A DNA stretch of 36,950 nucleotides from Streptomyces mutomycini (GTDB taxonomy: Bacteria > Actinomycetota > Actinomycetes > Streptomycetales > Streptomycetaceae), in contig NZ_MAPV01000035.1 in assembly GCF_001700505.1 (NCBI RefSeq), positions 1 through 36,950 of the forward strand, written 5' to 3'. The translations under genes were made by a program, and so were the position numbers. Below are positions 13,387 through 21,564 of this stretch, piece by piece; position 1 is the first letter of the stretch, and each line of letters begins with the position of its first letter. The notes under the pieces are model-generated. The model saw only the letters and a program-made list of their open reading frames with translations. It was not told the DNA's origin and searched no databases.

Positions 13387-13459
13387 CAGGGCCGGAGGGA
13401 CTTGAACCCCCAACCGCTGGTTTTGGAGACCAGTGCTCTACCAATTGAGCTACGACCCT
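13387..13459 (-). tRNA. tRNA-Trp (CCA anticodon)
   Basis: 73 nt. Acceptor arms AGGGTCG and CGGCCCT pair fully with one G-U. The anticodon loop reads CTCCAAA, giving anticodon CCA. The T-loop GTTCAAG is present. The 3' CCA is not encoded. A -10-like TAGGTT lies about 14 bp upstream (13479-13474) without a clear -35. The position before secE matches trpT of Mycobacterium. Confidence 0.97.
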
Positions 13460-13593
13460 TTGTGGTTTCCACCAACCTACCGCATCTTCCCCGGTGGCCC
13501 GGTTGGGAAAACGGTGTGGCTGATGAAGGCCAACGACAGGTGAGTGTACGTGCTCGGGGCCGCCGCGTCGAACAGACAACAACCGACCGGTCC

Positions 13594-13622
13594 TGTCCGG
13601 ATGCTGTCCGAGTCGTGTCCGG
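13594..13622 (+). promoter_or_regulatory. Three 11-bp phased direct repeats upstream of aspC
   Basis: TGTCCGG (13594-13600), TGTCCGA (13605-13611) and TGTCCGG (13616-13622) are spaced exactly 11 bp apart. Seven conserved plus four variable bases per unit is the layout of tandem binding sites for OmpR/PhoP-type response regulators, though the sequence is not the PHO box. The array lies 50-80 bp before the aspC ATG. The binding protein is unknown. Confidence 0.35.
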
Positions 13623-13672
13623 TCCCTGAAACCCCTGTGCCGACGGCTTTTCCGGTCTGCGAGCATGGGGGC

Positions 13673-14899
13673 ATGAGCGCTGCAACTTCTCCGTCCGAGC
13701 GCCGGGTCTCGGCCCGCATCGGTGCGATCTCCGAGTCCGCCACCCTCGCCGTCGACGCCAAGGCCAAGGCCCTCAAGGCCGCCGGCCGTCCGGTGATCGG
13801 TTTCGGCGCCGGTGAGCCCGACTTCCCGACGCCCGGTTACATCGTGGACGCCGCCATCGAGGCGTGCCGCAACCCGAAGTACCACCGCTACACCCCGGCG
13901 GGCGGGCTCCCCGAGCTCAAGGCCGCCATCGCGGCGAAGACGCTGCGCGACTCCGGTTACGAGGTCGACACCTCCCAGATCCTGGTGACCAACGGCGGGA
14001 AGCAGGCCATCTACGAGGCGTTCGCCGCGATCCTCGACCCGGGCGACGAGGTCATCGTGCCCGCCCCGTACTGGACGACGTACCCCGAGTCGATCCGTCT
14101 CGCCGGCGGCGTCCCGGTCGAGGTCGTGGCCGACGAGACCACCGGCTACCGGGTCTCGGTCGAGCAGCTCGAGGCGGCGCGCACCGAGCGCACCAAGGTC
14201 GTCCTGTTCGTTTCGCCGTCCAACCCGACGGGCGCCGTCTACGACGCGGCCGACACCGAGGCGATCGGCCGCTGGGCCGTCGAGCACGGGCTGTGGGTGA
14301 TGACGGACGAGATCTACGAGCACCTGGTCTACGGCGACACGACGTTCACCTCGCTCCCCGCGGTCGTGCCCGAGCTGCGTGACAAGTGCATCGTGGTCAA
14401 CGGCGTCGCCAAGACGTACGCCATGACCGGCTGGCGGGTGGGCTGGGTCATCGGCCCCAAGGACATCGTGAAGGCCGCGACCAACCTGCAGTCCCACGCC
14501 ACGTCCAACGTCAGCAACGTCTCGCAGGCCGCCGCGCTGGCAGCGGTCTCCGGGCCGCTGGACGCGGTCGCCGAGATGCGGACCGCGTTCGACCGCCGCC
14601 GCAGGACGATCGTGCGCATGCTCAACGAGATCGACGGCGTCCTGTGCCCGGAGCCCGAGGGCGCGTTCTACGCCTACCCGTCGGTGAAGGGCCTCCTCGG
14701 CAAGGAGATCCGCGGCAGGCGCCCGGCGGACTCCGCCGAGCTCGCGGCCCTCATCCTGGACGAGGCCGAGGTGGCCGTGGTGCCGGGCGAGGCGTTCGGT
14801 ACGCCGGGTTACCTGCGGCTGTCCTACGCACTGGGCGACGACGACCTGGTCGAGGGCATCTCACGGATCCAGAAGCTGCTGGGCGAGGCCCGCGCCTGA
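13673..14899 (+). CDS. aspC: Pyridoxal-phosphate aspartate aminotransferase, class I (Ib subgroup)
   Basis: Transfers amino groups between aspartate (possibly also prephenate or aromatic acids) and 2-oxoglutarate. 408 aa. Substrate and cofactor signatures include [27 protein letters not shown], the [10 protein letters not shown] loop, [11 protein letters not shown] and the PLP-lysine region [16 protein letters not shown] with Lys247 as the Schiff-base residue; the C-terminal GYLRLSYA supplies the conserved arginine. The start is the ATG at 13673 by homology. It is transcribed away from tRNA-Trp and has its own upstream region with phased repeats and its own terminator. Subgroup Ib enzymes often accept more than one acceptor, so substrate range is inferred. 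Confidence 0.93.
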   Translation: MSAATSPSERRVSARIGAISESATLAVDAKAKALKAAGRPVIGFGAGEPDFPTPGYIVDAAIEACRNPKYHRYTPAGGLPELKAAIAAKTLRDSGYEVDTSQILVTNGGKQAIYEAFAAILDPGDEVIVPAPYWTTYPESIRLAGGVPVEVVADETTGYRVSVEQLEAARTERTKVVLFVSPSNPTGAVYDAADTEAIGRWAVEHGLWVMTDEIYEHLVYGDTTFTSLPAVVPELRDKCIVVNGVAKTYAMTGWRVGWVIGPKDIVKAATNLQSHATSNVSNVSQAAALAAVSGPLDAVAEMRTAFDRRRRTIVRMLNEIDGVLCPEPEGAFYAYPSVKGLLGKEIRGRRPADSAELAALILDEAEVAVVPGEAFGTPGYLRLSYALGDDDLVEGISRIQKLLGEARA

Positions 14900-14920
14900 C
14901 GTGAGTTGATCACGACGACG

Positions 14921-14955
14921 AGGCGACCCCCGGCTCCGGCCGGGGGTCGCCTTTT
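14921..14955 (+). terminator. Intrinsic terminator after aspC
   Basis: 14-bp perfect stem (14921-14934 and 14939-14952, loop tccg) running into TTTT, 22 bp past the aspC stop. Confidence 0.88.
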
Positions 14956-15023
14956 CGTTCGAGCCGTAACTCACAGGGGGATCCCGCTATCGCGACACCC
15001 CTCGCGTGCGGCAAGATCTTCCG

Positions 15024-16037
15024 ATGGAGCGTGACGTACGGCGGTTGCCCAAGGCCCATCTGCACCTGCACTTCACCGGGTCGATGCGGCCCACCACCCT
15101 GCTCGAACTGGCGGACAAGTACGGGGTGCGCCTGCCCGAGGCGCTGACCGGAGGCGAACCGCCGAAACTGCGGGCCACGGACGAGCGCGGCTGGTTCCGC
15201 TTCCAGCGCCTCTACGACATCGCCCGGTCCTGCCTGCGCGAGCCGGAGGACATCCAGCGGCTCGTGCGCGAGACCGCCATGGAGGACGTCGCGGACGGTG
15301 CCGGCTGGCTGGAGATCCAGGTCGACCCGACCTCGTACGCCCCGCTGCTCGGCGGGCTCATCCCGGCGATCGAGATCATCCTGGACGCCGTGGACCGGGC
15401 GTCCCGCGATACCGGGCTGGGAATCCGGGTGGTGATCGCGGCGAACCGGATGAAGCATCCGCTGGACGCCCGGACGCTTGCCCGGCTCGCGGTGCGGTAC
15501 GCGGACCAGGGGGTCATCGGCTTCGGGCTCTCCAACGACGAACGCCGCGGGATGGCCCGCGACTTCGACCGAGCCTTCGCCATCGCCCGTGAGGGGGGCC
15601 TGATCGCCGCTCCGCACGGCGGTGAGCTCTCCGGCCCGTCCAGCGTCCGGGACTGCCTGGACGACCTCGACGCGGCCCGGATCGGGCACGGCGTACGGGC
15701 GGCCGAGGATCCGAGGCTGCTGCGCGACCTCGCGGAGCGGGGGGTGACCTGCGAGGTCTGCCCGGCGTCCAACGTGGCGCTCGGCGTCTACGAGAAGCCC
15801 GCCGATGTACCCCTGCGCACTCTGTTCGACGCGGGCGTGCCGATGGCGCTCGGCGCGGACGACCCGCTGCTCTTCGGTGCCCGGCTGGCGGCGCAGTACG
15901 ACCTCGTGCGCCGCCATCACGCCTTCACCGACGAGGAACTGGCCGAGCTGGCCCGGCAGTCCGTACGGGGATCGGTGGCGCCCGTCGACGTGCGGGAGAA
16001 GCTGCTGGGCGGGATCGACGCGTGGCTGGCCGGCTGA
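15024..16037 (+). CDS. add: Adenosine deaminase family protein
   Basis: Zinc-dependent purine deaminase of the ADA family, expected to convert adenosine to inosine in purine salvage. 337 aa from the ATG at 15024 (MERDVRRLPKAHLH). Metal ligands are visible in HLHLHFTG near the N-terminus, followed by the catalytic HGGE block, the IGHGV segment and the GADDP motif; canonical ADAs have HAGE and TDDP, so these are slight variants. A GTG at 15006 would add six residues, and neither start has a clear ribosome site; a -10-like CAAGAT just upstream of the ATG would fit a leaderless message. It converges on murB. Adenine or 6-aminodeoxyfutalosine deaminase activity cannot be excluded from sequence alone. 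Confidence 0.88.
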   Translation: MERDVRRLPKAHLHLHFTGSMRPTTLLELADKYGVRLPEALTGGEPPKLRATDERGWFRFQRLYDIARSCLREPEDIQRLVRETAMEDVADGAGWLEIQVDPTSYAPLLGGLIPAIEIILDAVDRASRDTGLGIRVVIAANRMKHPLDARTLARLAVRYADQGVIGFGLSNDERRGMARDFDRAFAIAREGGLIAAPHGGELSGPSSVRDCLDDLDAARIGHGVRAAEDPRLLRDLAERGVTCEVCPASNVALGVYEKPADVPLRTLFDAGVPMALGADDPLLFGARLAAQYDLVRRHHAFTDEELAELARQSVRGSVAPVDVREKLLGGIDAWLAG

Positions 16038-16082
16038 TGCCGCCCGGCGGGGTGCGCGCGCCCGGCGGAAGACCGCTCGTGA

Positions 16083-17147
<1,065 letters not shown>

Positions 17148-17157
17148 GGGGACAAGA

Positions 17158-17195
17158 GTACGGTCCACGCCCCTTGACCGGGGCATGGACCGTAC
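17158..17195. terminator. Hairpin between the MaoC genes and murB
   Basis: 16-bp stem with one G-T pair (arms 17158-17173 and 17180-17195, loop ttgacc). It lies 26 bp past the stop of the second MaoC gene and directly upstream of the chosen murB start, consistent with terminating the dehydratase transcript. Confidence 0.7.
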
Positions 17196-17221
17196 GTACG
17201 AGCTGGGCGCGGCGGTGACGT

Positions 17222-17650
17222 TCAGGCGAGACGGACGACGGCGCGGGACATGCCCAGCACCTTCTTGCCCTCGCTCATCGCCGTGAGGTCGATCCGCACC
17301 AGGTTGTCGTCCAGCTTCGCGCCGACCTTGCCACTGACCTCGATCAGGGCCCCGGTGCCGTCGTTCGGGACGACGACCGGCTTGGTGAACCGCACTCCGT
17401 ACTCGACGACCGCACCGGGGTCACCGGCCCAGTCCGTGACCACCCGGATCGCCTCGGCCATGGTGAACATGCCGTGTGCGATCACGTCCGGCAGTCCGAC
17501 CTCGCGCGCGAACTTCTCGTTCCAGTGGATCGGGTTGAAGTCCCCGGAGGCGCCCGCGTACTGCACCAGGGTCGCCCGGGTCACCGGGAACGACCGCGCC
17601 GGCAGTTCCGTACCGACCTCGACAGCCCCGTAGGCGATGCTCGCCGTCAT
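17222..17650 (-). CDS. MaoC-like hotdog dehydratase, catalytic-type subunit (HadB-like)
   Basis: Hotdog-fold (R)-specific enoyl hydratase/hydroxyacyl dehydratase. 142 aa from the ATG at 17650 (MTASIAYGAVEVG). It carries the full hydratase-2 motif: SGDFNPIHWNEKFARE followed by GLPDVIAHGMFTM, with the Asp and His expected of the active subunit. Its start overlaps the stop of the upstream partner gene by one base (TGATG), so the two are translationally coupled and probably form a heterodimer. In Mycobacterium the homologous HadA-HadB pair, in the same place after rpmG, is a FAS-II dehydratase for mycolic acids; Streptomyces lacks mycolates, so the substrate here is open. Confidence 0.9.
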   Translation of the reverse strand: MTASIAYGAVEVGTELPARSFPVTRATLVQYAGASGDFNPIHWNEKFAREVGLPDVIAHGMFTMAEAIRVVTDWAGDPGAVVEYGVRFTKPVVVPNDGTGALIEVSGKVGAKLDDNLVRIDLTAMSEGKKVLGMSRAVVRLA

Positions 17651-18102
17651 CACGCCTCCTCGGCGGCGCGCGCCACCAGTTTCGTCCACGCGGTCACGAC
17701 GTGCTCGCCCGACTCGTCGTGCACCTCGCCGCGGATGTCCACGATGTCGTTGCCCGCCATCGTCTTGATCCCTTCGATGGTCGAGGTGACCGTGAGCCGG
17801 TCCCCCGCCCGCACCGGGCGCACATAGGCGAACTTCTGGTCGCCGTGGACCACGCGGCTGTAGTCCAGGCCCAGCTGCGGGTCCTGGATCACCTGACCCG
17901 CGGCCCTGAAGGTGATCGAGAACACGAACGTGGGCGGAGCGATCACATCCGGATGCCCCAGCGCCTTGGCTGCTTCCGGATCCACGTACGCGGGGTTGTC
18001 GTCACCCACCGCTTCCGCGAACTCCCGGATCTTCTCCCGGCCGACCTCGTACGCCGGGGTGGGCGGATAGGTCCGCCCAACGAAGGACTGATCGAGCGCC
18101 AT
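17650..18102 (-). CDS. MaoC-like N-terminal-type dehydratase subunit (HadA-like)
   Basis: Partner of the downstream hotdog protein. 150 aa from the ATG at 18102 (MALDQSFVGRTYPPTPAYEV), with an AGGAGGT ribosome site 9 nt upstream. It has the hotdog-fold segment VGDDNPAYVDPEAAKALGHP and then DVIAPPTFVFSITF. The catalytic His of the hydratase motif is absent (Tyr follows Pro-Ala), as in HadA-type subunits that bind the acyl chain while the partner does catalysis. It lies 112 bp downstream of rpmG, after an rpmG terminator. Confidence 0.9.
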   Translation of the reverse strand: MALDQSFVGRTYPPTPAYEVGREKIREFAEAVGDDNPAYVDPEAAKALGHPDVIAPPTFVFSITFRAAGQVIQDPQLGLDYSRVVHGDQKFAYVRPVRAGDRLTVTSTIEGIKTMAGNDIVDIRGEVHDESGEHVVTAWTKLVARAAEEA

Positions 18103-18160
18103 GAGCCCGGTACCTCCTGATGAAAGTCGGATAGGGCGAGTGAACACCCTGAGCCACCAG

Positions 18161-18203
18161 ATAAAACGACACGAGGCCGCCCCCAGTGGGGACGGCCTCG
18201 TGT
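18161..18203 (-). terminator. Intrinsic terminator after rpmG
   Basis: Stem between 18193-18203 and 18169-18179 (acacgaggccg), extended inward by four C-G pairs after one mismatch, followed on the minus strand by TTTTAT (18166-18161). It starts 12 bp past the rpmG stop and overlaps the predicted leader of the HadA-like gene. Confidence 0.8.
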
Positions 18204-18214
18204 ACGAGCCTGAT

Positions 18215-18379
18215 TCAGCGCGTTTCGCGGTGCGCCGTGTGCGAGTTGCAGCGCGGGCAGTGCTTCTTCATCTCAAGACGGTCCGGGTTGTTACGCCGGT
18301 TCTTCTTGGTGATGTAGTTCCGCTCCTTGCACTCCACGCAGGCCAGCGTGATCTTCGGGCGGACGTCGGTGGCAGCCAC
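18215..18379 (-). CDS. rpmG: 50S ribosomal protein L33, zinc-binding form
   Basis: Large-subunit ribosomal protein of 54 aa ([20 protein letters not shown]...). The start is the GTG at 18379 with AAGGAG 8 nt upstream; longer in-frame starts run into the promoter region. Two CxxC pairs, Cys14/Cys17 and Cys41/Cys44, mark the zinc-containing type; Streptomyces also has cysteine-free paralogues made under zinc shortage elsewhere. It sits between tRNA-Met and the MaoC pair, as in Mycobacterium. Confidence 0.97.
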
Positions 18380-18468
18380 GTGAGTGCTCCTTGGACGGAC
18401 GGATGGACGGATGAACGCATAAAAGAGTAGCCGATCGAAGGACCGACCCCACAATCGGCTACCGTTAG

Positions 18469-18541
18469 TAGCGGTGACCGGACTTGAACCGGTGACACAG
18501 CGATTATGAGCCGCTTGCTCTACCGACTGAGCTACACCGCT
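18469..18541 (-). tRNA. tRNA-Met (CAT anticodon), elongator-type
   Basis: 73 nt. Acceptor arms AGCGGTG and CACCGCT pair fully. The anticodon loop CTCATAA gives anticodon CAT. The fully paired first base pair argues for an elongator rather than an initiator tRNA. The T-loop GTTCAAG is present. CCA is not encoded. It lies 45 bp downstream of tRNA-Thr in the same direction; a small CCCCGC/GCGGGG hairpin sits between them. Confidence 0.96.
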
Positions 18542-18586
18542 TTGATGCCGGGCTTCCCCGCCGAAGCGGGGTTACCCGATCACCAG

Positions 18587-18659
18587 AGCCCCAATGCGGA
18601 ATCGAACCGCAGACCTTCTCCTTACCATGGAGACGCTCTACCGACTGAGCTATTGGGGC
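18587..18659 (-). tRNA. tRNA-Thr (GGT anticodon)
   Basis: 73 nt. Acceptor arms GCCCCAA and TTGGGGC pair fully. The anticodon stem TCTCC/GGAGA encloses the loop ATGGTAA, anticodon GGT. The T-loop GTTCGAT is present, the discriminator is T, and CCA is not encoded. A well-formed promoter lies directly upstream. Confidence 0.96.
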
Positions 18660-18670
18660 GAGCGAGGAAG

Positions 18671-18700
18671 ACATTACACGGTCCCTCGCCGATCGCCCAA
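18671..18700 (-). promoter_or_regulatory. Promoter of the tRNA-Thr/tRNA-Met/rpmG unit
   Basis: Minus-strand -35 TTGGGC (18700-18695) and -10 TAATGT (18676-18671) with an 18-bp spacer. The predicted start is 5-6 nt before the tRNA-Thr 5' end. Confidence 0.6.
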
Positions 18701-18763
18701 ATCCAATTCGGTCGCCCGCACCGGGGTCCCTCCCACCCTCCGGCGGGCCACTGCGGCGCCCCC

Positions 18764-18783
18764 CTGATCAGGCCCTTGATCAG
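18764..18783. repeat. Inverted repeat between the tRNA promoter and the amidohydrolase-like gene
   Basis: CTGATCA (18764-18770) and TGATCAG (18777-18783) around a 6-bp centre form a 20-bp dyad of operator size in the divergent region 18701-18954. That region otherwise holds a possible TAGGCT -10 for the plus-strand gene (18903-18908) and a CCGCTCC/GGAGCGG hairpin (18872-18890). The regulator is unknown. Confidence 0.3.
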
Positions 18784-18954
18784 CCCGTACGCCACCGTCG
18801 CGGACGGCATCGCCCGGCCCTGCGGCCCGCCTCTCGCCGCCCGCCCCGCAGGCCACATTCGTATGACTGATCCGCTCCTCCTCGGAGCGGCCCGGGCCCC
18901 CGCCTAGGCTCGGCGCACCGTGTGTGATCTTGTTTCCCCTCCAGGAGCGGCGCG

Positions 18955-20049
18955 ATGCCCGAAAGCCCCAGCGACGCGCCCGCGCTCCTCCTCAGCGGGG
19001 CGCGGCTCGACGACGGGCGCACCGTCGACGTGCGGATCGGCGGCCCGCGCATCGAGGCCGTCGGGGCGGCGGGCAGTCTCACCACCCGGGGAACCCGTCT
19101 GGACCTGCGCGGCTACCTCCTGCTGCCCGCCCCCGCCGAGACCCACGCCCACGCCGACACCGCGCTCACCGGTGCGGCGGGAGGTCCGCCGTCGCACCGG
19201 CCCGAGGACATCCGGCACCGTGCCACCGAGGCCGCTCTGCTCCAGCTCAGCCACGGTGCCACCGCGCTGCGCGCGCATGTGCGCGTCGGCGATGTGCGGG
19301 GCCTCGGCCCCCTCGAAGGCGTCCTGGCGGCCCGCGGGTCCTTGCGGGGGCTCACCGAGCTGACCGCGGTCGCCGTGCCCCGGCTCCTCACCGGCGCCGC
19401 GGGTGCGCACGGCCTCGCCGTACTCCGTGACGCCGTGGAAGCGGGGGCGGGTGTGATCGGCGGCTCGCCCGACCTCGACCCGGACCCGGTCGGCCACGCC
19501 GAGGCGGTCCTGGACCTCGCTACCGCCCACGGCCTGCCCGTCGACCTGCACACGGACGGTGACGACCCCTTCTTGCTCGACCGGCTGACCGCCGTGGCCG
19601 CCGGACACCGCCCGGGCGTCTGCCTCGGCCCCTGTGCGGGCCTCTCACGGCTTCCGGACGACGTGGCGGCCCGTGCGGCCGACCGGCTCGCCGCCGCCGC
19701 CGTGACCGTGGTCTGCCTCCCCCAGGGCGGCTGCTCCGGCGCCCGGCTCCGTGGTGCGCCGCCCGTACGGCTGCTGCGCGCCGCAGGGGTGCGGGTGGCG
19801 GCGGGCAGCGGGGCCCTGCGCGACCTCTCCAACCCGGTCGGCCGCGGCGATCCCCTGGAGGCGGCGTATCTGCTGGCCTCACGGGAGGGGCTCGCCCCCG
19901 TACACGCCTACGACGCCGTCTCCACCGCCGCCAGAGCGGCCATGGGCCTGCCGGACGTACGCGTCGAGGCCGGCTTCCCCGCCGAGCTGCTCGCGGTGCG
20001 GGGGGACGGTCTGGCCGGGGCGCTCTCCCTCGCGTACGGCGGGCCTTGA
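18955..20049 (+). CDS. Amidohydrolase-superfamily protein (cytosine-deaminase-like) with an eroded active site
   Basis: 364 aa, ATG start with AGGAG 8 nt upstream. The small N-terminal beta-sandwich (LLLSGARLDDGRTVDVRIGG) and barrel layout resemble cytosine deaminase and related enzymes. His64 and His66 (THAHAD) and His199 (DLHTDG) are kept. The position matching the second HxxE glutamate is Gly202. The strand that normally ends in a metal-binding His reads CLGPCAG, with Pro226 in its place. The catalytic Asp of the GSDN-type motif is Gly286 (GSGALRD). Deaminase activity is therefore doubtful; it may be a non-catalytic or repurposed protein. It is the first of four plus-strand genes, and the next begins 35 bp downstream. 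Confidence 0.8.
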   Translation: MPESPSDAPALLLSGARLDDGRTVDVRIGGPRIEAVGAAGSLTTRGTRLDLRGYLLLPAPAETHAHADTALTGAAGGPPSHRPEDIRHRATEAALLQLSHGATALRAHVRVGDVRGLGPLEGVLAARGSLRGLTELTAVAVPRLLTGAAGAHGLAVLRDAVEAGAGVIGGSPDLDPDPVGHAEAVLDLATAHGLPVDLHTDGDDPFLLDRLTAVAAGHRPGVCLGPCAGLSRLPDDVAARAADRLAAAAVTVVCLPQGGCSGARLRGAPPVRLLRAAGVRVAAGSGALRDLSNPVGRGDPLEAAYLLASREGLAPVHAYDAVSTAARAAMGLPDVRVEAGFPAELLAVRGDGLAGALSLAYGGP

Positions 20050-20083
20050 GCGGGAGCGCGCACCGGGGCGTACGGTCGGAGGC

Positions 20084-20740
20084 ATGCGCATTGTCATTGC
20101 AGGTGGACATGGTCAGATCGCGCTGCGGCTCGAGCGGCTGCTCGCCGCGCGCGGTGACGAAGCGGTGGGCGTCATCCGCAACCCGCAGCAGAGCGAGGAC
20201 CTGAGGGCGGCAGGTGCCGAACCCGTCGTCCTCGACCTCGAATCGGCGTCGGTGGAGGAAACTGCGGAGGTCCTTCGCGGGGCGGACGCGGTGGTCTTCG
20301 CGGCAGGCGCCGGCCCCGACAGCGGCTCGGCACGCAAGGACACGGTGGACCGCGGAGCGGCCGTGCTCTTCGCGGACGCGGCGGAGATGGCGGGCGTGCG
20401 GCGCTACGTCGTGGTGTCGTCCATGGGCGCCGACCCCGACCACACCGGCGACGAGGTCTTCGACATCTACCAGCGGGCCAAGGGCGAGGCGGACGCGTAC
20501 GTACGCTCCCGGAGCGGTCTGGACTGGACGGTCCTGCGCCCCGGGATGCTCACGAACGACGCCGGCACCGGCCAGGTCCTGCTCGCCGCGTCGACGGGCC
20601 GGGGCCCGATCCCCCGCGACGACGTGGCGGCGGTGCTGTTGGAGCTGCTCGACACCCCGGCGACGGCGGGGCTGACGCTGGAGCTGATCAGCGGGGCCAG
20701 GCCGGTGGCGGTCGCGGTGAAGGACATCGCGGGGAACTGA
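20084..20740 (+). CDS. NAD(P)-binding Rossmann-fold protein (atypical SDR/NmrA-like)
   Basis: Soluble protein of 218 aa. The N-terminal dinucleotide-binding motif is MRIVIAGGHGQIALRL, then VVFAAGAGPDSGS, YVVVSSMGAD, a YQRAKGEAD helix with the SDR-type Tyr-x-x-x-Lys (Tyr, Gln, Arg, Ala, Lys), and DWTVLRPGMLT. This is the pattern of NAD(P)H-binding sugar-epimerase-like reductases such as YwnB/YtfG. A GGAGG lies only a base or two from the ATG, too close for a normal ribosome site, so the message may be leaderless. The substrate cannot be told. It lies 35 bp after the amidohydrolase-like gene and may be cotranscribed. Confidence 0.85.
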   Translation: MRIVIAGGHGQIALRLERLLAARGDEAVGVIRNPQQSEDLRAAGAEPVVLDLESASVEETAEVLRGADAVVFAAGAGPDSGSARKDTVDRGAAVLFADAAEMAGVRRYVVVSSMGADPDHTGDEVFDIYQRAKGEADAYVRSRSGLDWTVLRPGMLTNDAGTGQVLLAASTGRGPIPRDDVAAVLLELLDTPATAGLTLELISGARPVAVAVKDIAGN

Positions 20741-20748
20741 ACCGGGCT

Positions 20749-20808
20749 GCCGCGGGTTCTTGACGTGGGGCGATCGGGGTACACGCCCTGGAGTTACCGA
20801 CCCGCGGC
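20749..20808. repeat. Inverted repeat flanking a TTGACG hexamer before the DedA gene
   Basis: Nine-base arms GCCGCGGGT (20749-20757) and ACCCGCGGC (20800-20808) surround 42 bp holding TTGACG (20759-20764). It could be a weak terminator of the upstream gene or an operator pair for the DedA gene. No good -10 at standard spacing was found. Confidence 0.25.
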
Positions 20809-20820
20809 TTGGAGCCTGAC

Positions 20821-21483
20821 ATGCATCTCACCTACTCGGCTCTGAAGCAGGAGCCCGCGGGCGGCATCGCGGGCTGGGCCACCGGACTCGTCGACACCAT
20901 GGGCGGCCCGGGAGCCGGTCTGGCGATCGCCCTGGAGAACCTCTTCCCGCCGCTGCCGAGCGAAGTGATCCTGCCGCTGACCGGGTTCGCCGCAGGGCAG
21001 GGAGTCCTCAGCCTGGCCTCGGCGCTGTTCTGGACCACGCTCGGCTCGGTCGTGGGAGCCGTGGTCCTCTACTGGATCGGCGTGTCCTTCGGCCGCGAGC
21101 GCATGCACACCCTCTGGGGGAAGCTGCCGCTGGTGAAGGCCTCCGATCTGGAGCGCACGGAGCAGTGGTTCGCGAAGCACGGCACCAAGGCGGTCTTCTT
21201 CGGCCGCATGGTGCCGCTCTTCCGTAGCCTCATCTCCGTCCCCGCGGGCGTGGAGCGCATGCCTGTGCACGTCTTCGTCGTGCTGACCACGCTCGGCAGC
21301 CTGATCTGGAACTCGGTCCTGGTGATGGCCGGTTACTGGCTGGGCGACCGGTGGGAGACCGTGGAGACGTACGTCGGGTTCGCCTCCAAGGCCGTACTGG
21401 TCCTGGTGGTCGTGGCCGTCGCGACGTACGTGGCCCTGCGGCTGCGCGGCGCCGACCGCGCGCAGCACCGGCGCAGTTCGTGA
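20821..21483 (+). CDS. DedA-family membrane protein
   Basis: Integral-membrane protein of the DedA/VTT family, 220 aa from the ATG at 20821 (MHLTYSALKQEPAGG), with GGAG 7 nt upstream. The family signature is clear: ENLFPPLPSEVILPLTGF near the N-terminus with its membrane-embedded acid, then FGRMVPLFRSLISVPAG with the conserved FxGRxxP...R pattern. About four to five hydrophobic segments are seen, and the C-terminus is basic. Bacterial DedA proteins support membrane-potential homeostasis and undecaprenyl phosphate or phospholipid recycling; the exact role here is inferred. The next gene is 81 bp downstream. Confidence 0.93.
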   Translation: MHLTYSALKQEPAGGIAGWATGLVDTMGGPGAGLAIALENLFPPLPSEVILPLTGFAAGQGVLSLASALFWTTLGSVVGAVVLYWIGVSFGRERMHTLWGKLPLVKASDLERTEQWFAKHGTKAVFFGRMVPLFRSLISVPAGVERMPVHVFVVLTTLGSLIWNSVLVMAGYWLGDRWETVETYVGFASKAVLVLVVVAVATYVALRLRGADRAQHRRSS

Positions 21484-21564
21484 CCCCGGCGGCGACCGGG
21501 CCGTCCGGCGGCCCTGCCGCGAGGCGTTCCGGACCCGGAGCGTCCGCGGGATAGCGTCGGGCGC

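Noticed and set aside
13286..14497. 403-aa minus-strand open frame running through tRNA-Trp into aspC
   Set aside because: It overlaps tRNA-Trp and is antisense to aspC; no family resemblance.
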